From assembly GCA_020725385.1 (NCBI GenBank), contig DYFC01000019.1, positions 1 to 51,312 on the forward strand: a DNA stretch of 51,312 nucleotides. Reading direction: 5' to 3'. Both the position numbers and the translations under genes were made by a program. Shown here in pieces: positions 33,608-41,856 of the stretch. The notes beneath the pieces are model-generated. The model saw only the letters and a program-made list of their open reading frames with translations. It did not search any database and was not told the DNA's origin. How positions within the stretch are numbered: the first letter of the stretch is position 1; each line of letters starts with the position of its first letter. This DNA is from Nitrospira japonica. GTDB lineage: Bacteria; Nitrospirota; Thermodesulfovibrionia; Thermodesulfovibrionales; SM23-35.

Positions 33608-36600
33608 TTACTTCTTAAGCCAGTGCATTATTCTGGAATAAACAGAAAACAGCGGTTTGTTTTCTACTTCTGCCACAGCTCCTGTTGTAAGCTGAATCTT
33701 CTTTCTAATCTGCTCTTTACGCTCCTGTGTTCCTGCTGTCAGAATAGCCTCTCCATATGCAGGCGCACCGCTTCCTATCTTAATATTACTTTTAATAATA
33801 ATTTCAGAACTGCCTGTTTCAGCTATTGAATCGGGTGAAAGTATCGCAATATTTGAAGGAGCAATTCCTGTATTATACTCAATCGCATAAAGATAAGAAC
33901 TCCCGCCGTATGAACAAGGGTCTGATTCTGGCTCGTAACTTATAAAATCTGCAAGGCCACCATAGAGTATTGGCCGTGAGATGATTCGCTGGCCTGAGGG
34001 AAGATATATTTTCCATCCATTTTTCGGTTCATAATGTTTTCCTGAAACAAGTTTTACTGTTGAAGGCATTTCTTTTAAAATGAATTTCTTTGCTGAAGAA
34101 TCATAAATACAGACCAGCTTTTTATTTAAAACTTCAACCCGTGTTTTATCATTAGTTGTATCAATGAAATCATCTTCATTAAATGTCTTTCCAGTATTCT
34201 TGAAGCCAATAAATATCTGGCGAGATTTATCTATTTCATCAATATCACTATAATATTTGCCCGAACCAGCATAGACCCATAAATCTCCTTTTGCATCTTT
34301 AACACCAACAGGTGAGGCAGTAAAAGGATAATCTCCTTCAAAAAGAACCGACCCCGCTCCATTAATAGAAATATCGCTCCATGATATATACTTTTTAGAA
34401 CCTGTTACTTCCATTATTTTTTCGATATTAAGGCTAAAAATATTTCCTTTCCAGTTGGTTGATGTTTTATATGCTGTCCCAAAATATATTTTTTCCGAAG
34501 TATAATTCATATCAGAATCTATTGATGAGATGTCGCTTACAATATGATTTACTCCTCCATAATTCAAAGAAATTTTTTTTATGAGTTCGCCTGAATAAAG
34601 ATCAAGCAAATATAAGTAACCTTTTTTATTTCTTCCAATATCTATATTTGCTTTTGGCAATATGTTCGACCCGGAGCCGATAACAACAAACCATTTCCCG
34701 TTTCTGTTCATTTCACCAATTCTTACAACCGCGGGCATACTTGTTGTATAGCCAAGGTCTATATCACTAAATTCCCATAAAGGTACAGGTTTTTCAAAAT
34801 TTGTTATATCTATCGCAAAATAAGAAGAAAGACCTGTATTTAAATTTTTGTCGGTTTGTATATTAGGAAATGTACCATCACATTCTGTTGTACCTCCAAA
34901 TCTCATACCACCTATAAGTATTGAACGCCAGCTTTCCTTCGTTTTCTCAGCATATTCACCTCCATAAATACTTGCATCAATAATCTTCACAGAAAGATCA
35001 ACATAAGGGATATGACAATAATATGGATTTGCAAGATATTTCAGGAAGGGGAATGCGTTATAAGGAACAAATGCCCATATCTCTTCACCAATATCTCCGT
35101 GATCATCTTCACCCGAACTGAAAGCTCTTTTAAATACTGCTTTGATATTATCTAAGAGTCCTGAATTCTGAAGGTATCCTGCTCTAAAAGCATGGAGCAT
35201 TCCATCATTTGAGCCTGCAAAGATAACGGAGAAACTTTTACTATAATTATCATCCGAGATAAATTCATAATATGAAAAATCTCCATAATCTGTATGAAAT
35301 GTATTCACCGGTCCAGCATGAAATATTTTTGGTGAAGAATTCACTATATCACCAAGTTTCCAGACACCTTTGTTTCCATTAATATTGACTCTTCTATCTC
35401 TAAATAAAGGATTTCTTTTCTTTCCACAGCTTCCACCTTCAGAATTAAAAGTTTCAAGACATTCACCTCTAACATATTTGATGATTGAATCAGCAGTGTA
35501 AAACCGTTCGGAATTTAGAGATTCTTTCATTTTGCTGCTCATTCCAATATTGAAAAACACTATGCCTGAACCTGAGATAATTTTATTCTCGCCGCTTATT
35601 ATATTTGAGGATGTATAAATGACTCTTTCAGAAGGACTTTTTTTGAAAAGTCTTTCACCTGCTTCCCAAATAGCTTTAACTTCTTCTAAACTTTTTGGAG
35701 ACCCGCTCTCTGAAGGACAACCCATTCCCCCGGTACCTGTAGAAAATAATGAAACAGATGAGTTTAAATCTTCAGAATTATAGCGAACTATTTTATCCTG
35801 GTCCAGAATCAATTTAAAATCATTTGAAGTATCCTCTCTAATATTTTTATCAGGGTCAAGCCAGAGACTTTGCAAATATCCAAGCCATCTTATTTCATTA
35901 GCGCCATCATACTTAATAGGTGAATAAAAAGCCTGATAAATTCCACCTGCTCTATCTCCTCCATTAGCCAAAATAGTAACCGCTGTTCCAGAAGCAAAAC
36001 CTGCAGCAATGTCCTGAATGATATTTTCAATCGAAGCTAAAAAATCTTCTGCATCGGTAGCCTCAAAATATGTATCTGGTATGTTATCTTCATTCATATC
36101 CCATTCTGATTCATCAGGTGCATTGTTTTGGTTTATATCTATGAACCCCCCATTCTTAGCAATTTCTTTCAAAAAATCTTTACCGTTTTCTGTTCCGGAA
36201 ATATGAATACTGTAAAAAGTAATATTTTGTATGCCTTTAATGTCATTTCTTATATCAACCACATGGCTTTCTCTTATTAAATTACTTAGATTATATATGT
36301 AATCTGTTGCTTCGCCACTTCCTATTACAACTACAACATTCTTTCTGCAATGCACGGATGAAGAAGGGTCTTTTTTACAGGAACAATTACTGCATTTATT
36401 TTTAAAATAATCAATTGATTTTTGAATTGCATTATAAAGCGGTGCTTCTATTACATTCCTGTCAGGAAAAGGAATACTCTTATTAATAAACTCTGCAATG
36501 TTTCCTGAATGCTCTGTACAACAGGCGAGCATTTCTGTTTGATTTGAAGAATAGCTTATTATTCCAATTCTCGGGCTTCCATTATCCCAGATTCCATCGT

Positions 36601-37219
36601 GGTCAGAATCTCCGAGATTCTGAATGATGCCGGTATATTTGCTTTTTACATCTTCTTGCAAAGATAATTCAACAGGTACACCCTGAGGAGATGTTTCGGG
36701 CAATTTACAACTTCCATCACTTGAAATAATTAAATTACCTTCATCGGTTATTTTAAAAATGCAGCCGGAAAAAACTGTTGTTTTTTTCTCCCATGCTTGA
36801 TTTAGGCCTTTCAACCTTTTCCTCGAAGCAGTCTCCGGTGTTCCCAATCCCCCTATTAAAACTTTCATCATAATATCGTATCTGCTCATTGTTGCCCAGT
36901 TAAGAAGACTGCCCGGATATGGTCCTTTATCAGGATATTCACATTCTTTAGCCTCATAAAATCCTGAAGAAGATGCACAGTATTTTTTATCAACTTCAAA
37001 GTAACCAGAATAATTGTAAGCTTTTTCTGGTATATACTCTCCAGTATAAAAAGGTTGAAGCATTGAGGAGGAATTATCAACAATAAACATTATATTTGGT
37101 GGGACAGAACGGGTTACATAAGGAGGTGAAGTACAATAATCCTTCATTGATTGAGTGTATAAAACAGAGGGAATGAAACCAATTAATACAATAACAAATA
37201 TAATTTTAATCTTACACAT
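33608..37219 (-). CDS. pilY1: PilY1-like pilus adhesin
   Basis: An exported protein of about 1203 residues. A signal peptide begins MCKIKIIFVIVLIGF from the ATG at 37219. The frame is open to 37303, but the extra 28 residues are encoded by a nested inverted repeat. Residues about 40-430 are von Willebrand factor A-like with a MIDAS motif DNSSSM. EF-hand-like Ca-binding loops are DSDHDGIWD and DINQNNAPDE. From about 570 to 1140 a bowl-shaped beta-propeller is expected (FAGSNDGMLHAFRAGY is typical of PilY1). PilY1 primes pilus assembly and mediates adhesion. It is the last gene of a minor-pilin operon. Confidence 0.9.
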   Translation of the reverse strand: MCKIKIIFVIVLIGFIPSVLYTQSMKDYCTSPPYVTRSVPPNIMFIVDNSSSMLQPFYTGEYIPEKAYNYSGYFEVDKKYCASSSGFYEAKECEYPDKGPYPGSLLNWATMSRYDIMMKVLIGGLGTPETASRKRLKGLNQAWEKKTTVFSGCIFKITDEGNLIISSDGSCKLPETSPQGVPVELSLQEDVKSKYTGIIQNLGDSDHDGIWDNGSPRIGIISYSSNQTEMLACCTEHSGNIAEFINKSIPFPDRNVIEAPLYNAIQKSIDYFKNKCSNCSCKKDPSSSVHCRKNVVVVIGSGEATDYIYNLSNLIRESHVVDIRNDIKGIQNITFYSIHISGTENGKDFLKEIAKNGGFIDINQNNAPDESEWDMNEDNIPDTYFEATDAEDFLASIENIIQDIAAGFASGTAVTILANGGDRAGGIYQAFYSPIKYDGANEIRWLGYLQSLWLDPDKNIREDTSNDFKLILDQDKIVRYNSEDLNSSVSLFSTGTGGMGCPSESGSPKSLEEVKAIWEAGERLFKKSPSERVIYTSSNIISGENKIISGSGIVFFNIGMSSKMKESLNSERFYTADSIIKYVRGECLETFNSEGGSCGKKRNPLFRDRRVNINGNKGVWKLGDIVNSSPKIFHAGPVNTFHTDYGDFSYYEFISDDNYSKSFSVIFAGSNDGMLHAFRAGYLQNSGLLDNIKAVFKRAFSSGEDDHGDIGEEIWAFVPYNAFPFLKYLANPYYCHIPYVDLSVKIIDASIYGGEYAEKTKESWRSILIGGMRFGGTTECDGTFPNIQTDKNLNTGLSSYFAIDITNFEKPVPLWEFSDIDLGYTTSMPAVVRIGEMNRNGKWFVVIGSGSNILPKANIDIGRNKKGYLYLLDLYSGELIKKISLNYGGVNHIVSDISSIDSDMNYTSEKIYFGTAYKTSTNWKGNIFSLNIEKIMEVTGSKKYISWSDISINGAGSVLFEGDYPFTASPVGVKDAKGDLWVYAGSGKYYSDIDEIDKSRQIFIGFKNTGKTFNEDDFIDTTNDKTRVEVLNKKLVCIYDSSAKKFILKEMPSTVKLVSGKHYEPKNGWKIYLPSGQRIISRPILYGGLADFISYEPESDPCSYGGSSYLYAIEYNTGIAPSNIAILSPDSIAETGSSEIIIKSNIKIGSGAPAYGEAILTAGTQERKEQIRKKIQLTTGAVAEVENKPLFSVYSRIMHWLKK

Positions 37220-37253
37220 TTTTTTTACCCTAAAAACTATCATCTTAATCGTC

Positions 37254-37325
37254 ATTCTCTGGCTCTCCGGTTCCGCCAAACAGATGGCGGACAAGCAAGC
37301 CATAGGGTAAACTTGACCAGAGAAT
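37254..37325. repeat. Nested inverted repeat between pilX and pilY1
   Basis: ATTCTCTGG (37254-37262) pairs perfectly with CCAGAGAAT (37317-37325). Inside it TCCGCC (37272-37277) pairs with GGCGGA (37286-37291) around AAACAGAT. It occupies most of the 123-base pilX/pilY1 spacer. It lacks a U run, so it is more likely an RNA-processing or stabilising fold or a dispersed repeat than a terminator. Confidence 0.5.
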
Positions 37326-37342
37326 CTTGATATATTTTTGCC

Positions 37343-37840
37343 TTAGTGAACATACCTATATAAAACTGTTGTTTCTGCTTTAGCTGTATCAGGTCCTGTA
37401 ACAATAGTATTTATTTTGTAGAAAACTGATGAACCTTTGTTCTTAGTAAAATCTAAATCAGAACCCGGAGATTGAATTGAATAAAGTCGTTTAACTGTTA
37501 TATCAGCATGATAAGATTTGAATATTTCAGTACCAGGCAGCCTTAGAGAAACAGTACATTCTTTGTCCCCTACTATAATTGATTTAACAAGACATGATGA
37601 ACTGTCGGAAATGGGCATGCCTTCAATTTTATCGCCAATCATTAAAAGGTTTATAACATCTTTCATTACCTGAACTGCACCATCTGCTGCTTCTTCTGCA
37701 GTAGAATATCTTTTGCCCGCACCTGCAATTCCTGTTGATATTATAAGGAAATAAATAGTACCTGATATAAGTAACATTACTACAAGACTTATAACAAGTG
37801 CTGTAACAAGAGCTATACCGTTTTTATTGTAAAAATTCAT
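37343..37840 (-). CDS. pilX: PilX-like minor pilin
   Basis: A 165-residue membrane protein with a prepilin-like N terminus NKNGIALVTALVISLVVMLLI (cleavage after NG), read as NKNG then IALVTALVISLVVMLLI. It lacks Glu at position +5, as PilX-type pilins do. A hydrophobic helix is followed by a soluble domain from about residue 38. It lies in the order fimT-pilV-pilW-pilX-pilY1. Minor pilins of this set form the pilus tip complex that PilY1 needs. Confidence 0.8.
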   Translation of the reverse strand: MNFYNKNGIALVTALVISLVVMLLISGTIYFLIISTGIAGAGKRYSTAEEAADGAVQVMKDVINLLMIGDKIEGMPISDSSSCLVKSIIVGDKECTVSLRLPGTEIFKSYHADITVKRLYSIQSPGSDLDFTKNKGSSVFYKINTIVTGPDTAKAETTVLYRYVH

Positions 37841-37841
37841 A

Positions 37842-38861
37842 CTATAGATTTCTTGGTGATATACTGAAAGAAATTAATCTCCAATGGTAATTTTTTTGGT
37901 CACTTCTAAGGATTACTTTTCTATCTTTACTACCAACATATATGGTCTCTGGAGAATCAGGGTTATCGGGATTTTTGTAAGTATAATCAGGATCATAATT
38001 GCCTTTTTGTACTAATAAATAGACTTTCACTTGTTTGATTCTTTGTTTAAGAGTTTTTGTACCATACTCGCTTGATTTGATTTCACCATCTTTCGGGTCC
38101 CAATGGTCAATTATTCCATCATCATCTTCATCGAGTCCTAATACTACCTGAAAATCCCTGACACAACTGAGCAAAGGTCTTCTAACAGAAAATGAAGGAG
38201 GGTCACTATCTTTGCTTTCTGCTCTTAAAAGACTGTAAGTTTTAGGAGCACATCTTGAAGGAGAAGTTCCACCAAGAAGATATTGAACTGTATAATAAGG
38301 TAATTTTGCATCTTCAGAATGGATACCATAAACTAAAGTGCCATCTTCATATGAAGAAGGACTTTCTTTTGGATATTTGAAAACAGCCTTTCCATCTTTA
38401 TCAATGAGTTTTCGGCTAACAGGTTCAATAAATATTACAATATCATTTTTATTTATGTTTTCCCTTGCATCATTCCATTTATATAACTTCAGAAAATTTG
38501 CATTTTCTACGTAAGACCAGGCCTGAGATGCTCTTGAAAATATTCCAATTGCAGTTCCTCTTAACGTTAGAATATCAAAATCATTTTTTGAACTCTCATT
38601 GATGAGTTCAACGGGTCTAGGATTGTAACTCAAATTTCCATAATCATCGGCAAGTCCATAACCGGCCATCATTATGTCCCTTGAGATAATATCTCTGGCA
38701 ACTGTTAATTCAGAATCGGATTCAGCAAAACAATACTGTCTCGTTGAATGCCTGACAAGTGTGGAATAAATTATTAAAACAGAACCCATCACGACTGAAA
38801 ACATTGTGAGAGTGATAAGAAGTTCTGTAAGAGAAAAGCCATTTCTATGATTTATTTTCAA
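37842..38861 (-). CDS. pilW: PilW-like minor pilin
   Basis: A 339-residue protein with a prepilin peptidase motif RNG/FSLTELLITLTMF (Glu at +5) at about residues 6-19. The mature protein has a large C-terminal region (YGLADDYGNLSYNPRP and others) like PilW. It overlaps pilV by four bases, so it is coupled. Length is on the long side for PilW. Confidence 0.82.
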   Translation of the reverse strand: MKINHRNGFSLTELLITLTMFSVVMGSVLIIYSTLVRHSTRQYCFAESDSELTVARDIISRDIMMAGYGLADDYGNLSYNPRPVELINESSKNDFDILTLRGTAIGIFSRASQAWSYVENANFLKLYKWNDARENINKNDIVIFIEPVSRKLIDKDGKAVFKYPKESPSSYEDGTLVYGIHSEDAKLPYYTVQYLLGGTSPSRCAPKTYSLLRAESKDSDPPSFSVRRPLLSCVRDFQVVLGLDEDDDGIIDHWDPKDGEIKSSEYGTKTLKQRIKQVKVYLLVQKGNYDPDYTYKNPDNPDSPETIYVGSKDRKVILRSDQKNYHWRLISFSISPRNL

Positions 38862-39340
38862 ACCCTGCTCCTGTAAATTACAGATTGTGTTGAATGAGAA
38901 ATTCCATTGTGAATATAAGAAGTTGTAATAATTATCTGCATTGCTGAATTGTTGAAAACTTGTATATCCCAGACAATATTAAATTTTTTCTTAATTGTAT
39001 TAATCGTCTGTTCCGGGTAAGGATATTGCATATAAGAATTTTCATTTGTGCCGAGACATTTATTGCTATTATCATAAATATAAGAACTATTATAATTAGG
39101 TGCTTCAGGATCCAAAGTTATTCCACATGTCGAAATTTCATTATAAGGTACGGTCATTAATATTTCCGCTGTTTGTGTATTTAATCTTGACGCAGTGTTT
39201 TGCATCTCATTTTCGAGATTTATATTAATTGCGCTTACCATAACTGCTGATAATGCAAGAAAAGAAATTGAAATAATTACAAAGGCGATCATCATTTCAA
39301 CGAGTGAAAAACCTTTACTGTTCAAGACAATCTTTTCCAT
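38858..39340 (-). CDS. pilV: PilV-like minor pilin
   Basis: A 160-residue pilin-like protein with the motif SKG/FSLVEMMIAFVIISISFLALS (processing after SKG, Glu at +5), read as SKG, FSLVEMMIAF and VIISISFLALS. A short soluble domain has two Cys (STCGITLD and NKCLGTN), perhaps a disulfide. It overlaps the FimT-like gene by 26 bases. Confidence 0.82.
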   Translation of the reverse strand: MEKIVLNSKGFSLVEMMIAFVIISISFLALSAVMVSAININLENEMQNTASRLNTQTAEILMTVPYNEISTCGITLDPEAPNYNSSYIYDNSNKCLGTNENSYMQYPYPEQTINTIKKKFNIVWDIQVFNNSAMQIIITTSYIHNGISHSTQSVIYRSRV

Positions 39341-39926
39341 TCCATAGCCCCTCTCTAATTCTATTGAATGCGATGCTTATACATTTTTTCTGGGCATTAT
39401 TATCAATTATGCTTTCAACAACTAATGTCATCATTTGAAAAGCTCCGGAAGGTTGTCTTGGAAGTCCGTGATTGTCGTATATGAGAACATTGTCTCGGGG
39501 ATTATTAAGATCATCTTTTTCTTTGATTTGAATCCTTAAAGTTTGGGGGATTTCTTTTTTCTTCGATTCACTTTCTCCATTTAAAGGTGCTTCTTCATTG
39601 GTTCCGCTATAAAAGAAATCCTGATTTTTATCATTAACTCTGAATAAATAGTAAGTATTAGAATCCTGAAATCTTATTCCGTATCCTCTCAAATTGGGCA
39701 TGTTTTTGTCATGACCGCTTGTCATTGATAAATACCTTATTTTTATTAAATCCCCGTATAATTCTTTTGAAAAACTTTTTATTTTGTCTTCACTAATAAA
39801 GCTATTGCTTATAGTTGCAATAAACAAAACAACACTCACAACAGCAAGGGAAATCATTAATTCAAGGAGAGATTTTCCATTATTTTCTAACCATGTGAAT
39901 AATATCGCATTCTTAATTCTTAACAT
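39315..39926 (-). CDS. fimT: FimT/GspH-type minor pseudopilin
   Basis: A 203-residue GspH/FimT pilin-like protein, first gene of the minor-pilin operon. The motif NNG/KSLLELMISLAVVSV has Glu at +5 but Lys rather than Phe at +1. The helix is followed by a beta-rich GspH-like domain (FSKELYGDLIKIRYLSMTSG, split as FSKELYGDLIK and IRYLSMTSG). AGGAT precedes the ATG by eight bases. A sigma-70-like promoter lies 30-60 bases upstream. Confidence 0.82.
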   Translation of the reverse strand: MLRIKNAILFTWLENNGKSLLELMISLAVVSVVLFIATISNSFISEDKIKSFSKELYGDLIKIRYLSMTSGHDKNMPNLRGYGIRFQDSNTYYLFRVNDKNQDFFYSGTNEEAPLNGESESKKKEIPQTLRIQIKEKDDLNNPRDNVLIYDNHGLPRQPSGAFQMMTLVVESIIDNNAQKKCISIAFNRIREGLWNGKDCLEQ

Positions 39927-39957
39927 ATTTCACATCCTAAAGAATTAGAATTAATAT

Positions 39958-39986
39958 AATATAAGCATTTGCTAATTATTAGTCAA
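39958..39986 (-). promoter_or_regulatory. Predicted promoter of the minor-pilin operon
   Basis: On the minus strand TTGACT (39981-39986), a 17-base spacer, and TATATT (39958-39963). The transcript would start near 39951, about 25 bases before the FimT-like ATG. Unlike the leaderless cases this leader carries a Shine-Dalgarno (AGGAT). Confidence 0.6.
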
Positions 39987-40087
39987 GTGGATTGGAGTGG
40001 TAAAAATAAGTTATATACAAACTTAGACAAGAATGGTTTTTAATGAATCAATATGAATTATTCGGAATTTGAGAATATTGAAATATT

Positions 40088-40185
40088 TGGCGGGAGAGTG
40101 TGGGAATCGAACCCACCCTGCCCGTTTGTAACAGGCAACACCGGATTTGAAGTCCGGGAGGGACACCAGAGCCCTATACACTCCC
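40088..40185 (-). tRNA. selC: tRNA-Sec (anticodon UCA)
   Basis: A 98-base tRNA with encoded CCA. The anticodon stem CCGGA/TCCGG encloses CTTCAAA, giving the anticodon TCA, which reads UGA. The acceptor begins GGGAGTGT and ends ACTCTCCC then G and CCA, an eight-pair stem with one T-T mismatch. The variable arm (TGCCTG/CGGGCA) is long. The T-arm is GTGGG TTCGATT CCCAC. The long variable arm, eight-base acceptor and UCA anticodon distinguish tRNA-Sec from tRNA-Ser. It implies that the genome uses selenocysteine. No selA, selB or selD is in the window. Confidence 0.93.
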
Positions 40186-40236
40186 TTTGTGCTACAATTA
40201 TTTATAATATCATATTTATGGTGAGGAATTGCTACT

Positions 40237-40578
40237 ATGACTATAGAGCATTATTCTTTCGGTAAAATATTAATTCAAGGTAAACAATATAATTCTGATG
40301 TTATCATTTATCCTGATAGAGTTGACGCTTCATGGTGGAGAAAAAAGGGGCATGAACTTCATATCGATGATTTAAAAGATGTTTTTGATGCAAAACCAGA
40401 GATTCTTGTTATCGGGACAGGCTATCTCGGCCTTATGAAAGTTCCACAAAAAACAATAGGATATGTTGAAACAAAAGGAATTAAGATTTATATAGAACGT
40501 ACAAGCAGAGCTGTTGATCTCTACAATAGATTACATAAAGACTCAAACGTTATTGCTGCCCTTCATCTTACCTGTTAA
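40237..40578 (+). CDS. Mth938-like (DUF498) protein
   Basis: A 113-residue protein of the Mth938/NDUFAF3-like fold. Signatures are IEHYSFGKILIQGKQY at the N terminus, WWRKKGHELHIDDL and the P-loop-like VIGTGYLGLMKVP. Eukaryotic relatives help assemble complex I. Bacterial roles are unclear. GAGG lies ten bases before the ATG. Its end lies 11 bases before the pyrE promoter. Confidence 0.82.
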   Translation: MTIEHYSFGKILIQGKQYNSDVIIYPDRVDASWWRKKGHELHIDDLKDVFDAKPEILVIGTGYLGLMKVPQKTIGYVETKGIKIYIERTSRAVDLYNRLHKDSNVIAALHLTC

Positions 40579-40589
40579 ACCCGAAAAAC

Positions 40590-40618
40590 TTGACTTATCT
40601 CTGTCTATATTGTATCTT
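40590..40618 (+). promoter_or_regulatory. Predicted promoter giving a leaderless pyrE mRNA
   Basis: TTGACT (40590-40595), a 17-base spacer, and TATCTT (40613-40618). The pyrE ATG at 40625 is six bases after the -10 box and no Shine-Dalgarno is present. Confidence 0.6.
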
Positions 40619-40624
40619 CAAACA

Positions 40625-41206
40625 ATGAAAAATAGACTAATCGACCTTATCATTAAAAAAGCTTTCAAATACAGCGATGAGCCAATCTTTAAATTAGTTT
40701 CAGGTAAAATGAGCAATTACTATTTTAATTGTAAAGCTGTAACACTTCATCCAGAAGGAATGTATCTGATAGGAAATATAATTTTTGATATTATTTCAGG
40801 ACTTAATATTCAAGGCATTGGTGGTTTAACTCTTGGAGCAGATCCAATCGCAAATGCTGTTGCATACACCTCTTTTTTAAAGAACAAACCCATAGAAGCT
40901 TTTGTTGTAAGGAAAACACCTAAAACACATGGAACAATGTTATGGATTGAAGGAAATATATCTTCAGGAGATAATGTTGTAATTGTAGATGATGTTATAA
41001 CCACAGGACAATCAACTATTAAAGCAATAGAAAAAGCAAATGAGGCTGGATTTGATATAAAAAAAGTAATTGCATTAATTGACCGCCAGGAAGGTGGAAG
41101 GGAAGCTATTGAATCTATTGGCTATGAACTTCATCCAATTATTACAAAAGATGAAATCATGGCTGTTTATACAAAAAAGCTAAGAGCGAATAGTATAGGA
41201 TATTAA
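40625..41206 (+). CDS. pyrE: Orotate phosphoribosyltransferase
   Basis: A 193-residue enzyme of pyrimidine synthesis that joins orotate to PRPP. The PRPP-binding motif VVIVDDVITTGQST lies at about residues 117-130. FKLVSGKMSNYYFNCK and GGLTLGADPIANAVAY are family segments. The frame is open from 40514, but residues before MKNRLIDLI have no homology. A promoter at 40590-40618 lies inside that extension, so the ATG at 40625 is chosen. It is convergent with zapB-zapA, with a palindrome between. Confidence 0.95.
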   Translation: MKNRLIDLIIKKAFKYSDEPIFKLVSGKMSNYYFNCKAVTLHPEGMYLIGNIIFDIISGLNIQGIGGLTLGADPIANAVAYTSFLKNKPIEAFVVRKTPKTHGTMLWIEGNISSGDNVVIVDDVITTGQSTIKAIEKANEAGFDIKKVIALIDRQEGGREAIESIGYELHPIITKDEIMAVYTKKLRANSIGY

Positions 41207-41225
41207 GCGTAAAGCAATAAAAACC

Positions 41226-41255
41226 TTAACCCGAAAAATGCATTTTTCGGGTTAA
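41226..41255. repeat. Perfect 30-base ATGCAT-centred palindrome containing the zapA stop
   Basis: TTAACCCGAAAAATG followed by its exact reverse complement, centred on ATGCAT at 41240/41241. The final TTAA supplies the zapA stop codon (41252-41254, minus strand). It lies 20 bases past the pyrE stop, between convergent genes. The same left half is found at 15501-15515. There is no U run, so it may end transcription both ways by a different means, or act as a dispersed repeat or protein site. Confidence 0.7.
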
Positions 41256-41518
41256 TCAAACAATGAGGCTAATGTAGTAGCTTTTTCTTCGATATTTCTT
41301 GCAAGTTCTTCCTGCTGATTCCTCATTTTAAAAAGTTCATCAGCAATATCAAGAGCTGCAAGAATTGAAGCTTTAACAGGAGTTAGATTCGGAGCAGCAT
41401 TATAAACTTCCTTAAGCTTCATATCAACATATGAAGCAAGGTCTTTTATATATTGCTCCGGTGCATCGCCTTTTATTGTGTATTTCTGACCTAATATATA
41501 AACTTCTGTGCTACCCAT
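41252..41518 (-). CDS. zapA: ZapA-like cell division protein
   Basis: An 88-residue ZapA-type protein, a dimer that promotes FtsZ assembly at the division site. The N terminus STEVYILGQKYTIKGDAP and the helix DVKL-x-NAAPNL are typical, followed by a coiled coil (ADELFKMRNQQEEL). It follows zapB by one base-pair gap. The stop codon lies in the palindrome at 41226-41255. Confidence 0.82.
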   Translation of the reverse strand: MGSTEVYILGQKYTIKGDAPEQYIKDLASYVDMKLKEVYNAAPNLTPVKASILAALDIADELFKMRNQQEELARNIEEKATTLASLFD

Positions 41519-41519
41519 T

Positions 41520-41819
41520 TTAATCTGCTTCTATTGATTCTATTTCACCAAGAAGTGTCTCAAGCTGACTTTTAACAAGATTTTTTTCAGCTTTAAGCTT
41601 TTCAATTTCCTGATTCTTTTCATCAAGGAGTTGTTCAAGTTCCTTAATTCTTCTATCTGTAATAATTTTTTCTTCTTTAAGTGTTTTAACTCTTTCAATT
41701 GCTACCGAAATTTTATCCTCAAGGTTTTTGAATTTATCCAAAGGCAAAACCTCCTTTTTTACACTTTTAGATTTTTCTGTTTCTTTATTATCATCAAAGA
41801 GGGTTCTCATAAAAACCAT
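41520..41819 (-). CDS. zapB: ZapB-like coiled-coil protein
   Basis: A 99-residue protein predicted to be one long coiled coil (residues about 33-99, LEDKISVAIERVKTL to LLGEIESIEAD). The zapB/zapA order is common in related bacteria, so ZapB, a division ring component, is the likely identity, but coiled coils are weakly diagnostic. The ATG at 41819 is preceded by a TAGACA-18-TATTTT promoter with only seven bases between. Confidence 0.65.
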   Translation of the reverse strand: MVFMRTLFDDNKETEKSKSVKKEVLPLDKFKNLEDKISVAIERVKTLKEEKIITDRRIKELEQLLDEKNQEIEKLKAEKNLVKSQLETLLGEIESIEAD

Positions 41820-41826
41820 CGTTCAT

Positions 41827-41856
41827 AAAATAACAGATTTTATTTGATAATGTCTA
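41827..41856 (-). promoter_or_regulatory. Predicted promoter giving a leaderless zapBA mRNA
   Basis: On the minus strand TAGACA (41851-41856), an 18-base spacer and TATTTT (41827-41832), with seven bases before the ATG at 41819. No Shine-Dalgarno is seen. Confidence 0.45.

Noticed and set aside
37220-37303. N-terminal extension of pilY1 up to 37303
   Set aside because: It is encoded by the nested inverted repeat, has no ribosome site and would place residues ahead of an otherwise typical signal peptide.
40514-40624. Extended N terminus for pyrE
   Set aside because: Homology begins at the ATG at 40625; the extension overlaps the preceding gene and contains the promoter.
41226-41255. The 30-base palindrome as a standard intrinsic terminator
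   Set aside because: Stem is long but AT-rich and no U run follows on either strand, so it is listed as a repeat with possible effects on transcript ends.
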